This document shows positions 22,726-34,030 of a stretch of 64,000 nucleotides of DNA, piece by piece. The position numbers and the translations under genes were made by a program. Positions within the stretch are counted from its first letter, which is position 1. Every line of letters begins with the position of its first letter. Below the pieces are notes generated by a model. It was not told the origin of the DNA. It was given only the letters and a program-made list of their open reading frames with translations, and made no database searches. Origin of the DNA: Cryoendolithus antarcticus (lineage: Eukaryota > Ascomycota > Dothideomycetes > Cladosporiales > Cladosporiaceae); the NCBI GenBank assembly GCA_002077065.1, contig NAJO01000012.1, positions 372,001-436,000 of the forward strand. Reading direction: 5' to 3'.

Positions 22726-25253
22726 ATGCGCCAGAGGTATAGTGTAGACCGCGATCTTGCCCCCAATTTTCACACATTCTTCTGGTTCTTTGAGTCGCGT
22801 CGGGATCCGGCCAACGATCCAATCACTCTTTGGCTCAACGGAGGACCTGGGAGCGACAGTCCGATCAGCCTCGTCCGAGACTTAGGACCTTGGAGGATCG
22901 CGGAGAATCTGACGTCGTACATTAACGAACATAGCTGGAGCGAGGTGTCGAACATGCTGTTCCTTTCACAGCCAGTGGGCACGGGATTTTCATACCAGGA
23001 GGAGGCGATTGGGAGTCGCAACTTATATACTGGCGGTGAGGTACTGATATGTCGTCTCTGCTTCTCCAATAAGTCTGAACCGTTCCTCTGCTGCTATAGC
23101 TGTACCTGCAGTAGCTAATGTCCTTCAGGACTCTCGGGGAGAGATGGAGTTCTTAACATAAGTCTCTCACAGACGTTGCTTCATTACGAGTAAACTGTTT
23201 GAAGCATGGGCTGCAGTTAAAGTTGTTGGAAAATGGCACGTAGAAAACACTACTTGTAAGACTGACCCCCTCCCAGGATTTGAGGATGCGAACATGGCTC
23301 GGGCTACTGGTCGTTATCCAATCCTTGACCCGATTGACCAGGGTACCATTGACACGACAGATCTGGCAGCTATCGCTGCGTGGTATGTTGCGCACCGAGC
23401 TCTTCCCTCCTCTCTACACGACTTATTACGCTGTCGAGAGACAAAAGGTATTATGTGACCCCGCCGCTCGCTTGAAGGACACGCACTCGTGGGCTGGGTA
23501 GGTGCGGATAAACACTCGCGGTGTACTTGGTAGTTGCATGAAACTGTCCGAACTTACGGCGAGCGGACAGGATGTGCAGAGGATCATTCATGCTGACTTC
23601 CGCACAGGCATGTGCTTCAAGGATTTCTGAGCGCACTCTCACAGCTAGACCCCCAGGTCGGTATTCGAAGCAATGACTCAACCAAAACCAAGGATTTCAA
23701 TTTATGGACTGAGTCTTACGGTGGTACGGTCCTTCATTCTGCGATTACTTCCTCCAACAGAATGACAAGATCGTAAGCGGTGATATCAAGGGCGTGGCCC
23801 TGAACTTCAATACCCTCGGCATCGGAAATGGTCTCATTGATGAGTACGTGTCTCCTATGCTCCTGCCAACGCACTCATGACAGCGGGCTTGTGGTGCGGC
23901 GCGGACAAGAGATACTCTGTTGCGTGTCCGCCCGTGGCTCTCCTGCATGCAGATGTCTGCAATGCCGTTGTCGCAGCTAGACTGATATGAGCATTCACTC
24001 TGTCTCAGCCATTCGGAGAAGCAGAGATACTAACCATACCATGCAGATACATTCAAGCACCATACCACCCGGAATTCGCCGTGAATAATACCTACGGCAT
24101 CAAGTCCATCAACGACACAGTCTACAATCACGCCCGCTTTGCCCTCAACATGATCAATGGCTGTCTCGAGCAGATCACAGCCTGCAGAGCCGCGGCCGCA
24201 GACGGCGGTTACAACGCCTCCACCCCAATCTCCTCACCATCGCTACCAGCGACCTTCATCCTGTGCTCCGAGGCTCAAGACATGTGCAGAGACAATGTCG
24301 AGGGACCCTACTACAGCTACAGCGGCCGCGGCACGTACGACATCAGACACCCGAAAAAGGAGCCCACGCCGCCGAATTACTTCGTAGACTATCTGGACCA
24401 AGCCTTTGTGCAGAACGCTATTGGGGTGGATTTGAATTACACCAAAGCCAACGAAGATGTCACTTACGCCTTTCAATCTACTGGCGACTGGGTTTTCCCG
24501 AATTTCCGCGAGGATCTGGAGTATTTGCTGGATCGGGGCCTGAGAGTTAGCCTGTACTATGGCGATGCAGACTACCTCTGCAACTGGTTCGGTGGAGAAG
24601 CCGTATCGCTCGCGGTCAATTACACTCACGCTGCTGAGCTCGCAGCGGCTGGGTAGCAGCCATTCTTGGTCGACGGGGTCGAGTATGGTGCAGTGAGGCA
24701 GTACGGGAATTTCTCGTTCTTGGGGATGTACGACGTGGGGCACCAGGTACCATACTACCAACGTAAGTTGTTTCTCAATGTACATCCGCTTTCCCGCAGA
24801 GTAAAGGAGCGAGCAACGCTCATATTGGTAGCGTCGCAGCAGTGGAGGGCCCACCCTGCTACATCCGAGGGGCTGAGGAACCACGGCAGCAAATGCCCCG
24901 CTGTGTTCCCACTGAGAACTTACTGCTGACTTCGCTGCACTGGACATCTCTGTAGATGCATAGACACCATATTGGAGTTCTGGAGAAGCAGCGGTTATAT
25001 CGCAGGCATGGAGCTCCTTTGCTGACACTCCTCCGCAGCATCCGCAGCTCTACAGCTCTTCAACAGGACATTGAACCACTTCAACATCGCCGACGGAACG
25101 GAGCAAGTCACCCCTCAAGTCACCCCCACGCTCGCCTCGACGGGTGGTGCAAACGCGACGCACACGGAATCTTTTGTGGCGTTGCCACCAACTAGCACGA
25201 GGAGCACAGCGACTGCGAAGTCGTCTGCTGCAACGTCCACGGTCATCCAGTGA
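22726..25253 (+). pseudogene. Decayed S10 serine carboxypeptidase
   Basis: Exon-like blocks follow an S10 carboxypeptidase: about 22750-23035 (FFWFFESRR, LWLNGGPGSDS), 23276-23382, 23608-23843 (WTESYGG with the nucleophile serine), 24048-24762 (GDADYLCNW with the Asp, GHQVPYYQ with the His) and 25039-25253. Lesions: four bases appear missing just after ESYGG (near 23725), shifting the frame; an in-frame TAG at 24654-24656 interrupts a conserved block; and no signal peptide or N-terminal exon is present. The introns are 204-276 nt, far longer than elsewhere in the window. An intact enzyme would be secreted or vacuolar. The order of the lesions cannot be told. Confidence 0.85.
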
Positions 25254-26092
25254 CGGTAAAGTCTTCTGCTGCGGACACTGCGCTTGCTCGGTGAAAGGGG
25301 AAGAGGACCGGACTAGCCACTTTTTCCGGCGCGATCTAGCCAAAGTGCGATGAACTACCTAGCCAAGTGATATCTGCAAGCAAAGCCATTGAAAGTCGGG
25401 CTGTCCTCGCTTTCCATCCCACACCTGCTGCCAAAACCAAGCAAGCATTGCAAGAGCAACGGTCAGGCCAGCTCGTGTATATGTCGATGTGCAGGATTTC
25501 GTGACTCCACGTTCACAATTCTTGTGGGCCAAAGTGCACTTGCAGGCGGATTACAAGGCGATAAGCATTATGCCCCTCCCATCTCCCGAATCATCCTCCC
25601 TGAACCTGAGCACTCTCTTCCGTGGTTAGTGAGGAACTTAGTGGTCATAGACCAAACAAGATCCAGGAAGAATCACGATCAAGTGTGGATGTGCTCAGAT
25701 CACACCTCAGGATGTTCCGCCAAGGCAGTTTCAGAATCTTTACCTACGCTCGTTGAGCACGCGGTAGTAGAGGTCCGCGTGCTGCATTCTCTGCCCGTGT
25801 CTTCCGCTTTTTCAAGCGACAGCTGTGCGTGCCCTACCTTCGATGAGACTTTCTGGCGCAACCTAACTACCTTGATCGATCAGTACTTGTTGCTTCGCTC
25901 GATTGACTGTCGAGGTGCGGCGAGATCGCGACTATGCATCCAGCGACAGTTGGGAAGTGAGAAGAATTGTGTTCTGCATCCGTCACTACCTCGGATCTCA
26001 GTCATCCTGCAACTACCCTCGCATGCCCATATCGCCACTCTGGTCGCCTTTGTACACGTCCTCCCACTCTCCGATCTCAAATACACTGTTAC
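25254..26092. other. Intergenic region carrying repeat copy A
   Basis: About 840 bp without a supported gene. A 235-codon plus-strand frame here has no recognisable domain and overlaps the dispersed repeat at 25677-25840, so it is not called. Confidence 0.55.
25677..25840 (+). repeat. Dispersed degenerate repeat, copy A
   Basis: This stretch aligns by eye with 30871-31040 on the same strand. Shared blocks include GTGTGGATG, GCTCAGATCACA, TAGAGGTCCGC, CTGCCCGTGT and ACAGCTGTGC in the same order, with substitutions and small gaps between. No protein match or terminal repeats were recognised. It is probably a relic of a mobile element or an old segmental copy. Confidence 0.7.
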
Positions 26093-26589
26093 CTAGTCGC
26101 TAGCATGCTTGCCTTGCCGTCCCAACCGCAACGTCTTGTCCTTGAACAGTTTCGAGCCCATACTGTAGCCTGCGGCACCGAGCGCGATAGCCAACACCAC
26201 GCCAAGGGGGATCAACTCAGGCGGGATCTTCTTCAGTGTGCGGAGGCGCTGGGAGATGGTGTGTGCTGTGCAGTGTGGTCAGTATTAGAGTCCTGCGAGA
26301 ACGATGCTGCGACATTGGCTCGAGGAAGGAGGTGCAATGGAATCTCCACAGCTCGACGGGGGGACATACCGGAGTGTTCTTCTTTCTACAACACGGTCAG
26401 TGATAGATCTCAAGCGCTTTGATACACTTCAGCGATACTCACCGGTACGGGCATCCTCATCTTCGGGCTCGCCTGCAACCTCAGGCCCCTCACCGGCTGC
26501 ATCGGCACCACCGCGCGCGTCCTTAGCGCATTGAAAGCCATGGGCTGCGAGCGCAGCATGTTTGCCGCCATGAATCGTGTCGACTGCAT
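26093..26589 (-). CDS. B12D / MLRQ (NDUFA4-like) respiratory-chain small subunit
   Basis: Three exons: 26589-26443, 26385-26370 (only 16 nt) and 26265-26093; 111 aa. The N-terminus (MQSTRFMAANMLRSQPMAF) is an Arg-rich mitochondrial presequence. The mature part, from SQRLRTLKKIPPELIPLG, leads into one membrane helix and a basic tail, the layout of the B12D/NADH-ubiquinone reductase MLRQ family. The mammalian member NDUFA4 was first assigned to complex I and later to cytochrome c oxidase. The gene is head-to-head with COX12, 228 bp apart. Donors GTGAGT and GTATGT and acceptors TTGTAG and GCACAG are all standard. Confidence 0.82.
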
Positions 26590-26817
26590 CGTGTTATTGC
26601 GTTGACGCTGTAGCGGAAGCCGATGGATTGCAGCACTCCAATCCCCAGCCAACCTGAAGCTCTCCTTCGTTCTTGGCACATGCACGGACGGAAGGCGCGA
26701 AGCTGTGGCTGCTTCCGAGATGGCTCCCTCATCGACCTCATCACTCACTCTAGCACAGCGCATAGCACATACACCCCTTGGCCGCCCCTCCAAACACCAC
26801 AGACCAACACCGCAAAC
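26590..26817. promoter_or_regulatory. Shared bidirectional promoter of B12D-like gene and COX12
   Basis: Only 228 bp lie between two divergent nuclear genes for mitochondrial proteins. A CCAAT pentamer sits at 26638-26642, the core of CBC/HAP-complex sites that commonly activate respiratory genes in ascomycetes. That it is bound is inference. Confidence 0.55.
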
Positions 26818-27323
26818 ATGTCCGACGATGAGGAGCGCGTCACCATGCCCTTCAAGTTTGTAACAGGTACGTCGCCCACCGCTTCCCCTCCAATGCCAAT
26901 CTTGCAAAGCGCATACTGACAATCCTGCGCAGCCGGTATATACTCTCCTCCCTCCTGAACCCTCAGCACTGCGATCTGGCATACTCACACAGGTATCTAG
27001 GTTTCGACGCCCGCTTCCCGAACCAGAACCAAACGAAGCACTGCTGGCAGAACTACGTCGACTACCACAAGTGCATCTTGGCCAAGGGAGAGGACTTTAA
27101 GCCTTGCCGACAGGTACGTTGCTTCTAGAACTCAACCCTTATACTTGCGAGGCGCGGCTCGGAGAGGAAATATGGGGATGGGTGGAACGAGAGAGTGAGG
27201 CTAACGTGGCGATTGTCAATATAGTTCTTCCTAGCGTACCGATCACTCTGTCCCTCCGGCTGGGCGAACCGATGGGATGATTTGAGAGAGAACGGCAAGT
27301 TCCCGGCGAGATTGGACGAGTAG
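26818..27323 (+). CDS. COX12: Cytochrome c oxidase subunit VIb (Cox12)
   Basis: Exons 26818-26866, 26933-26935 (3 nt, CCG), 27001-27113 and 27225-27323; 87 aa. The protein has the twin-cysteine coiled-coil-helix fold: C-x9-C ([11 protein letters not shown]) and C-x10-C ([12 protein letters not shown]), preceded by [13 protein letters not shown]. Cox12 is an intermembrane-space-facing subunit of complex IV, imported through the Mia40 route. The 3-nt exon is flanked by GTACGT..GCGCAG (with a TACTGAC branch site) and GTATAT..CTAG. Skipping it gives one 134-nt intron and a protein one alanine shorter, still in frame, so transcript data are needed to choose. Confidence 0.93.
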
Positions 27324-27806
27324 TTGGAGTGTGGGAAGCCAGAGTGGGAATACGATGATGGATATCACGGCGGATGGCGACTGTACATTTGATGCGTATG
27401 GAAGACTGCAAACCTGTGGACTCACAGTTTAACATCTCCGCAATGTGACCTAAGTCGCAGACTCAAGGCTCCTGGTCTCAGTGTGGTGAGCCGTGTATGT
27501 GCGCTCGTCAGCATCTTTGCCACCAAGGAGAGTTTGGCCATTCCAAAGTGACCATCAGACTCGCCATTGAGTCGCATTCAATTGCATCGACTCCCGTGCA
27601 GAGAAGTCTACTAGAGGTACAGAGCAAGTGCGCTCATGTTATCAGAGACCGCCTTTGTGGGCAAGCTGGGTATAGTGGCAATACAACATTAGACGCTCGC
27701 TGCTCACTCCTCGGCGCCAATGGACTGCTCCTAGGCCCACAGTGTAGAATAAACACGCACACTCCACACACGCATCCCTTTCCGTACATAAACGACCTAC
27801 AGTCCC
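27324..27806. other. Intergenic, convergent 3' flanks
   Basis: About 480 bp between the COX12 stop and the M20 amidohydrolase stop. Nothing recognised. Confidence 0.6.
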
Positions 27807-29414
27807 CTACCTACTCCCCATCCTCCCTACCCCCGCCCTCTGCCCCCTCAATCGGTCATACCTCACAACCGCCCCCAGCAAAACCTGCGCCCCATCCGCA
27901 CACCCCTCCGGCGTCGTAAACTCCCTCGGATTATGACTTACCCCATCCCTGCTAGGCGCGAAAATCATACACGTAGGCGCGTGTTTACTCGTATACACAC
28001 TATCGTGTCCAGCGCCGGACGTCATAAGCTTACCCCAAGCTCCTAAATTGAGGTTGGCATCGGCTTCAGGTGTGGAAGTGGAGGAGGGGGAGCAGAGGGC
28101 AGCGGCGGAAGTGGTGGCGCAGGAGATGCAGTCCTGATGGAAGGATGTGGCTGGGGAGACGAAGTCGGTGCGCCAGGATATGTCGCAAGTGAGGGAGCTG
28201 GTGTGGGAGTGGGCTGCTTCGGGTTCTGTCGAGTCGTTCGAAGTCAGGGCAGAGAACGCGGCGCGGCACTCGGCTTCGACTTCCTCTACAATGTCGTTCG
28301 ATGGGGAGCGGATATCGAGACTGAATTCTACGAAGCCTGGAACGGTGTTCGTGCTGCCTGGCCGCAAGTTCAAAATCCCGGTTGAGGCCAAGGCATTGTG
28401 TTTTGTGGCTATGCGATGTGAGGCGAGGATGCATTTAGAGGCTAGCAGTAAGGCGTCTGCGCGGTGGGCGAAGGATGTGGCGCCTGTGTGGCTTTCTTTG
28501 CCGCGGACCGTGATGGTGAACCATTTGTAGCTTTGTACACCACGCACGATGCCTACACGTCTGTTCTCGGCCTCGAGAATCGGACCTTGCTCGATGTGGA
28601 GTTCGAAGTGAGCGGCTATGGGCATAGCGGTGTGTGAGCAGGGAGTCCTGCCTAAGTAGCCGATACGCTCGAGTTCTGACTTCATGGTCGCGGTGTCGTT
28701 GGCAGGTATTACAGACTTGAGGGTGTGAGCATCTGTAATGGGAATATCGCCTGCCCACACACCTGAAGAGACCATGGACTTCGGAAAGCGAGCGCCCTCT
28801 TCGTTCGTCCAGTTGATCACGCCGGTAGGGTAATTGGTCTCAACCCAGTTGTCATTCAGAGTGCGAAGCATCTCCACGCCAGCTGTGACGCCCAGGATGC
28901 CATCATAGCGGCCACCCGTAGGCTGTGTGTCGAGATGGCTGCCAGCGTACGTCGGTGCGCCTTCGTTGAGCCCAGGTCGTACAGCAAATTGGTTGCCCAT
29001 GGCGTCTGTAGTCACTTTGCAGCCCAGTGACTTCGTCGTCTCAGCAAACCAGTCGCGTGCTTGCTTATCCGTATCTGAGAGCGATAGACGAGACATGCCC
29101 GTCTCCGTATGTCCACTGTAGGTTTCAAGTCAGGTCGGGAGTATCTTGCAGGAGCATGATCGGACTTACTCTCCCCATCGCTCACCCTTACCCCATTCGC
29201 AGGTGCTGTGAATATCGTGCATCAACCTATCTTGCTGTACCTTGAGGCTTGCGAGGTCCTTCTCGGTCATCTCGGACGTGGCTATCTGACTGCATCTTGA
29301 AGAGCCGAATGCACGAATCGCTTGAGCTCGGAACGGAAGGCGTGGTGAAACTGAAATGTTGCGAGAGGGACGAAATGACCTACTGAACGTTCGAGGCAAT
29401 ACGTGAGTCGCCAT
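27807..29414 (-). CDS. M20-family N-carbamoyl amino acid hydrolase / beta-ureidopropionase
   Basis: Exons 29414-29170 and 29115-27807 (intron 29169-29116, 54 nt) encode 517 aa. The splice gives WGDGHTETGMSRLSLSD, the conserved start of the hydantoinase/carbamoylase group. Metal-site motifs follow: GSHLDTQPTGGRYDG, WTNEEGARF, HIEQGPILE and, near the C-terminus, TSGAGHDSVYT and SRDGVSHNP. The family includes fungal beta-alanine synthase (Pyd3-type) and allantoate amidohydrolases; the former fits best. The first 45 residues are Arg/Ser-rich and may be a mitochondrial targeting sequence; an internal Met (TSEMTEKD) is an alternative start. Confidence 0.88.
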
Positions 29415-31296
29415 TACTACAACATCCAAACCTGAGATATGAGCAAACGTGTTGGAGTAGTCGAGACATCGCACAGAGGTGGAGCTAGCTTGCAGCTGCC
29501 TCATTCGGCGAAGTGACTGCCGAGGGCGCACCAGAGTATCTCTTCAATCCCGACAGTAGTATGTCGCGAGCGATCGTCGCTGCTGTTCCAAGTAGCTGAC
29601 CAGCGTGGCGATGACATGGTACTCAAGTAGCAGCGCTGCACACTGAGGCTTTTGCTGTCAAAATTACCACCTAGCAGCCACACTCCGTCTCGGCCAACAT
29701 ACTGAGACCAAACCCTGAGGTGCGCCCAGCCTGCAGCGCCGGCCGGGTAATTGCACCATCCTTCCTTGCGGCACGAACCACGCGGCGACAGCACACAAGT
29801 ACGGTGACACCGTGGCGTTCGGTCAGCCAGTCTAGCCGAAGCTTAAAAGGCGTACTGGCGCACAAGGCTGGGCGCATGCGGCTTGTGTGAAGTCAAAGGT
29901 CAGATGGTGGAGATTTTGGTGGTGGAGTGGACGAGTCTGTGGGGCGCAGCGCGTGAGGTGTGTGACGGTTGAACAAAGTACCTTGCGCTCGGTATGTCAA
30001 GCTGGCTGATGGTCGATGGCTAACGGTCACTGGTCTCATCTCTGGTTCTGGACGGCACAGCCGCTGGAGAGACGCGGCAGAACGGGGCGAGCTGCGCATG
30101 GGGCATCGAATAGATGATGAGGAAAGCTTGTGTCCACATCCGCTGTGAGACAGCGATCCCTAGATGGCATGTACTCCGGTCCGAGTCATGCTTGCACAGA
30201 TCTTGGTCGTATGGCTGATTGTTGGTGAATGTAGCAGTACTGGATCGAAGTCATTCGGACGGCGCAAATATGCCGACCTGTCAGCATCGCTCGTCTGCCA
30301 CACCGCAGCGCATTCCGATGCACATGAACGCGTGTGACAGAGTTGACGGCGCATGCCTATTCTGGCACAGAGACGTCCCGAGTGACTGTTCAGTACCAGA
30401 GCGCTATGCAGCTGTCCGGCTCGCCGCGTGCCCAACGGGCTGGGTTCGATGCGGATGCTGCGTCGCACTGCATCTCTCGCAACACCCGTCATCGGGCAAT
30501 GCCAGCTTGTGTGTGCTCGCAGGTTGTGGTGGTCGCGCATGCGTCCCTGAGATACATGTAGGCTATGTACAGTACCATCATGTTTCAAGTGAGTCAGCCT
30601 TGAGCTATAAGTCTGTGCACGAGAGCGACTTCGAGCCCACACTATCTACGCCGACAAGCAAGCTCTATCAGGATCGACTATAGCCGGATCAGGCACATCA
30701 CCAGCCATATTGCTCGAAATTGGCATGACATGCATTCTCCATACCGGGAGCGACCGGGGTGGAGGTATACAATTTAGAGTGTGGAGTGAGCGGCATGTGG
30801 CGTGGGATTGGTGACAAGCATCCTTCCGCCATGCTGGCTTGGGCGTGCCCGCTAGGTTTCGGGAGGCTGACGATCTAGTGTGGATGCGCTCAGATCACAT
30901 CTACAATGTCTTGGCGGGAAGGTGCGAACAACCCTTACCCACGGCGGCTCGTTTAGCACGAGGTCGTAGAGGTCCGCCCGTTGCCTCTTCTGCCCGTGTC
31001 GTTTCGCTTTCTCCTGTGACAGCTGTGCATACCTCACTTTTGAAGATAGTCAGTCGCACCTTCCGTGCGCGATGGTCGTGCTTGCCTGAAGCAGCTATTC
31101 CGTCATATCACACGCACCTTCCTCAGTATTGGGATCCGCTAGTGGCTATTCCCGATCAAGGGTGCATCTGAAGGTGAGTGATTGCGCCCAGCTGGCTTTC
31201 CGACCAGCGGACACGAGACGACGCCGCGGATGGTATATGTCTTGTAGCGACCAGATCTGACACATCATGAAGGCCATTCTTACATAGTTGTCCACC
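29415..31296. other. Gene-poor interval with repeat copy B
   Basis: About 1.9 kb between the M20 gene and SSN6. Only short or compositionally odd ORFs. It contains the dispersed repeat copy at 30871-31040 and presumably the SSN6 promoter. Confidence 0.55.
30871..31040 (+). repeat. Dispersed degenerate repeat, copy B
   Basis: Same-strand partner of 25677-25840, roughly 5.2 kb away. The shared blocks occur in the same order over about 165 bp. Outside the interval similarity fades quickly. Confidence 0.7.
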
Positions 31297-34030
31297 ATGG
31301 CGAACCTACAATCGCCCACGGGACCACCAATGTCCCATCAGCAACACTACCCTCCAAACCTCCGACCTCAGGCGAATGGTAGCATGCACATGCAATCGCA
31401 GCCGCCACCACCTCAAAAGACTTCCGCACAGCTGCTAGCCGAGAGCAATGAGAAGACATGGCTTCAGCTCGGTGGCCTGTCAGAAGTGATGGGCGAGCTT
31501 GATGGCGCGACCCAGGCATATGAACGCGCCATGACATTCAATCAGCGCTCAGTGCCCGCCATGCAAGCTATATCGTGCATACTGCGCTCGCGGGACCAAT
31601 TCACTGCAGCGGTTGAGTACTTGCGCCAGATCATCCTCATTGAGCCATCTAATGGCGAAGTGTGGAGCAGTCTCGGACACTGCTACCTCATGATGGATGA
31701 TCTCCAACAAGCATATTCGGCATACCAGCAGGCACTATATCATCTGCCTGACCCGAAGGAGCCGAAGCTGTGGTACGGCATTGGCATACTGTACGATCGA
31801 TATGGGTCGCTTGAGCATGCCGAAGAGGCCTTCTCCCAGGTTATGCGGATGGAGCCAAGGTTCGAAAAGGCGAATGAGATTTACTTCCGACTCGGCATCA
31901 TATACAAGCAGCAGCAGAAGTTTCAGCAGAGTCTCGAGGTATGCGTCTTGCTGAGTCCTCTGGTCGCACGTTTTACTGACTGAAATGCAGTGCTTTCGCT
32001 ACATTGTGACTGACCCACCCAAACCTCTGAGTGAGGAGGACATCTGGTTCCAGATCGGACATGTGCACGAGCAACAGAAAGACGTAAGACTTGGCTGACA
32101 TCAATTCGACTGCCATGTACTGACGTGTGAACAGTATGATTCTGCCAAGTCCGCGTACACTCGTGTGTTGGAGCGTGATCCGAACCACGCAAAGGTCCTG
32201 CAGCAGCTCGGATGGCTTCACCATCAGCAGAGCACAAGCTTCAGCAGCCAAGAACAAGCAATCGAATACCTTGAGAAGTCTGTCGCATCAGGTATGCACC
32301 AAACGCCTACCAATGCTAGAATCCAGCTAACAAGTCCCCAGACCAGAACGACGCGCAAAGCTGGTACCTGCTCGGCAGATGCTACATGTCGCAGCAGAAG
32401 TACCCCAAGGCATATGAGGCCTACCAACAGGCCGTCTACCGTGATGGCCGCAATCCGACATTCTGGTGCTCCATCGGCGTGCTCTACTACCAGATTAACC
32501 AGTACCGTGATGCGCTCGATGCGTACTCGCGTGCCATCCGTCTAAATCCCAACATCTCCGAGGTGTGGTACGACTTGGGCACATTGGTGAGTCGCGCATA
32601 CACCTGCCACATAGGTACCACCCACTGACATCATGCAGTACGAGTCTTGCAACAACCAGACCAGCGATGCTCTCGATGCATACACGCGCGCGGCCGACCT
32701 TGACCCGTCTAACGTCCATATCAAGGCACGTCTGGCACTGCTCAAGGGACAGCCAACGAATGGTATGCCCAATCAAGGTGGTGCGCCACTACCACAAGAC
32801 ATCAACCCCCAAGCGTATCAGCCGAACGCGCTCAGCGGACCGCCAGGCCCTCAGTGGGGGGCCCATGCACAAAATCCTCCACCAGGACCCGCGCCACCAC
32901 CATTGGCTCCTGGCAACAACTGGGGTGCAAACGGTGGCGCGCGACTGGCTGACCTGCAGAATCCTCACATGCCTGCTCAGCCCATGAACCCGTACGATCA
33001 ACGTGATCGTATGCCGCAACCACCATCACAAGGACTTCCGCAGCAGCCTCCCATGCAGTCTCGTCAGCCCAGTCCGCCTCGCGCAGACCCTATTCGCTCG
33101 TACCAAGAGCCTCAGCGTCAGCCGCCACCAGCGCATCGGGGTCATTCGCCCTCGCCGATAAATCAGCACACCACCCCTTTCCAACAGGGACCACCGAACG
33201 GTCCGCCTCAGCACATGCCAGGCTATGGAATGCATCAAGAGCCTAGCCATGGTGGCCCACCATTCGGACCTCCTGTGAATGCAGGTCCGCCACCAAACGG
33301 TATGCAGTCAAGTCAAGGCCCGCCACCGTTGTCAGGCTATGGCAGACAACCGAGTCCTCGTCCAGAAGTCCGTGGCATCATCACCAGCGCCGCACCCTCC
33401 CCAGGCGGCACCTACCCAAGAAAGCCTTACGAACACCACGCCAACGCCACCCCTCAGATCGCCAGCGGTGCACCACCTCCACTGAATGCCCAGTACGCTT
33501 CGGACGCAGCTATGCGCGACCGCGAAGAGCGTCCGGGCAGTGCAGTACCAAAACGCATTCGCGAGTGGGAAGATGATCCAAGCAGCTCGGCGAACAAGAA
33601 GCCCGCCACAGATGAAGCTCGCTCTCGTCTTGAAGACATCAAAATGCACCGTCAATCCCCGCCTCACAAGATCTCCACGCCACCCATGCACAGCCCCTCG
33701 GAGCTCCGTCGTCTCGACGAAGCACGGCCAAGCTCCGCATATCATCCATCGGAAGCTGCCCATCACGCGCCCGTGCTGCCAAGCATGCATTCACTACCCG
33801 CGCCGCCAGTGCAGGAGGTGCGAAAGTCAGCTCCACCCCAAGATGAGCATCATGCTCCACCACCACCTCCTCCCGCAGCTGCTCCTGCTCCTCCGCCACA
33901 GGTCTATGAGCCAGCTGCGAGGAAAATCGAGGTTGACGAGAACTACGATGATAGTGGAGATGAGAAGAGGAGCACGAAGATGGAAAGTCGGAGAGCGAGC
34001 CCGAAGGCTGTGAACGGCGGAGCAGACTAA
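31297..34030 (+). CDS. SSN6: TPR transcriptional corepressor, Ssn6/Cyc8 homologue
   Basis: Five exons: 31297-31938, 31991-32083, 32135-32291, 32342-32586 and 32639-34030; 842 aa. About ten tandem tetratricopeptide repeats fill residues 45-400, for example WLQLGGLSEVMGELDGA, WSSLGHCYLMMDDLQQA and WCSIGVLYYQINQYRDA. The C-terminal half is Pro/Gln/Ser-rich and disordered, ending in a charged segment. This is the Cyc8/Ssn6 layout: the TPRs bind Tup1 and sequence-specific repressors to silence genes for glucose, mating and stress functions in the nucleus. All introns are 50-52 nt with GT-AG ends. Confidence 0.94.

Noticed and set aside
25389..26096. 235-codon plus-strand frame
   Set aside because: Overlaps the dispersed repeat and the 3' end of the B12D-like gene and shows no domain features.
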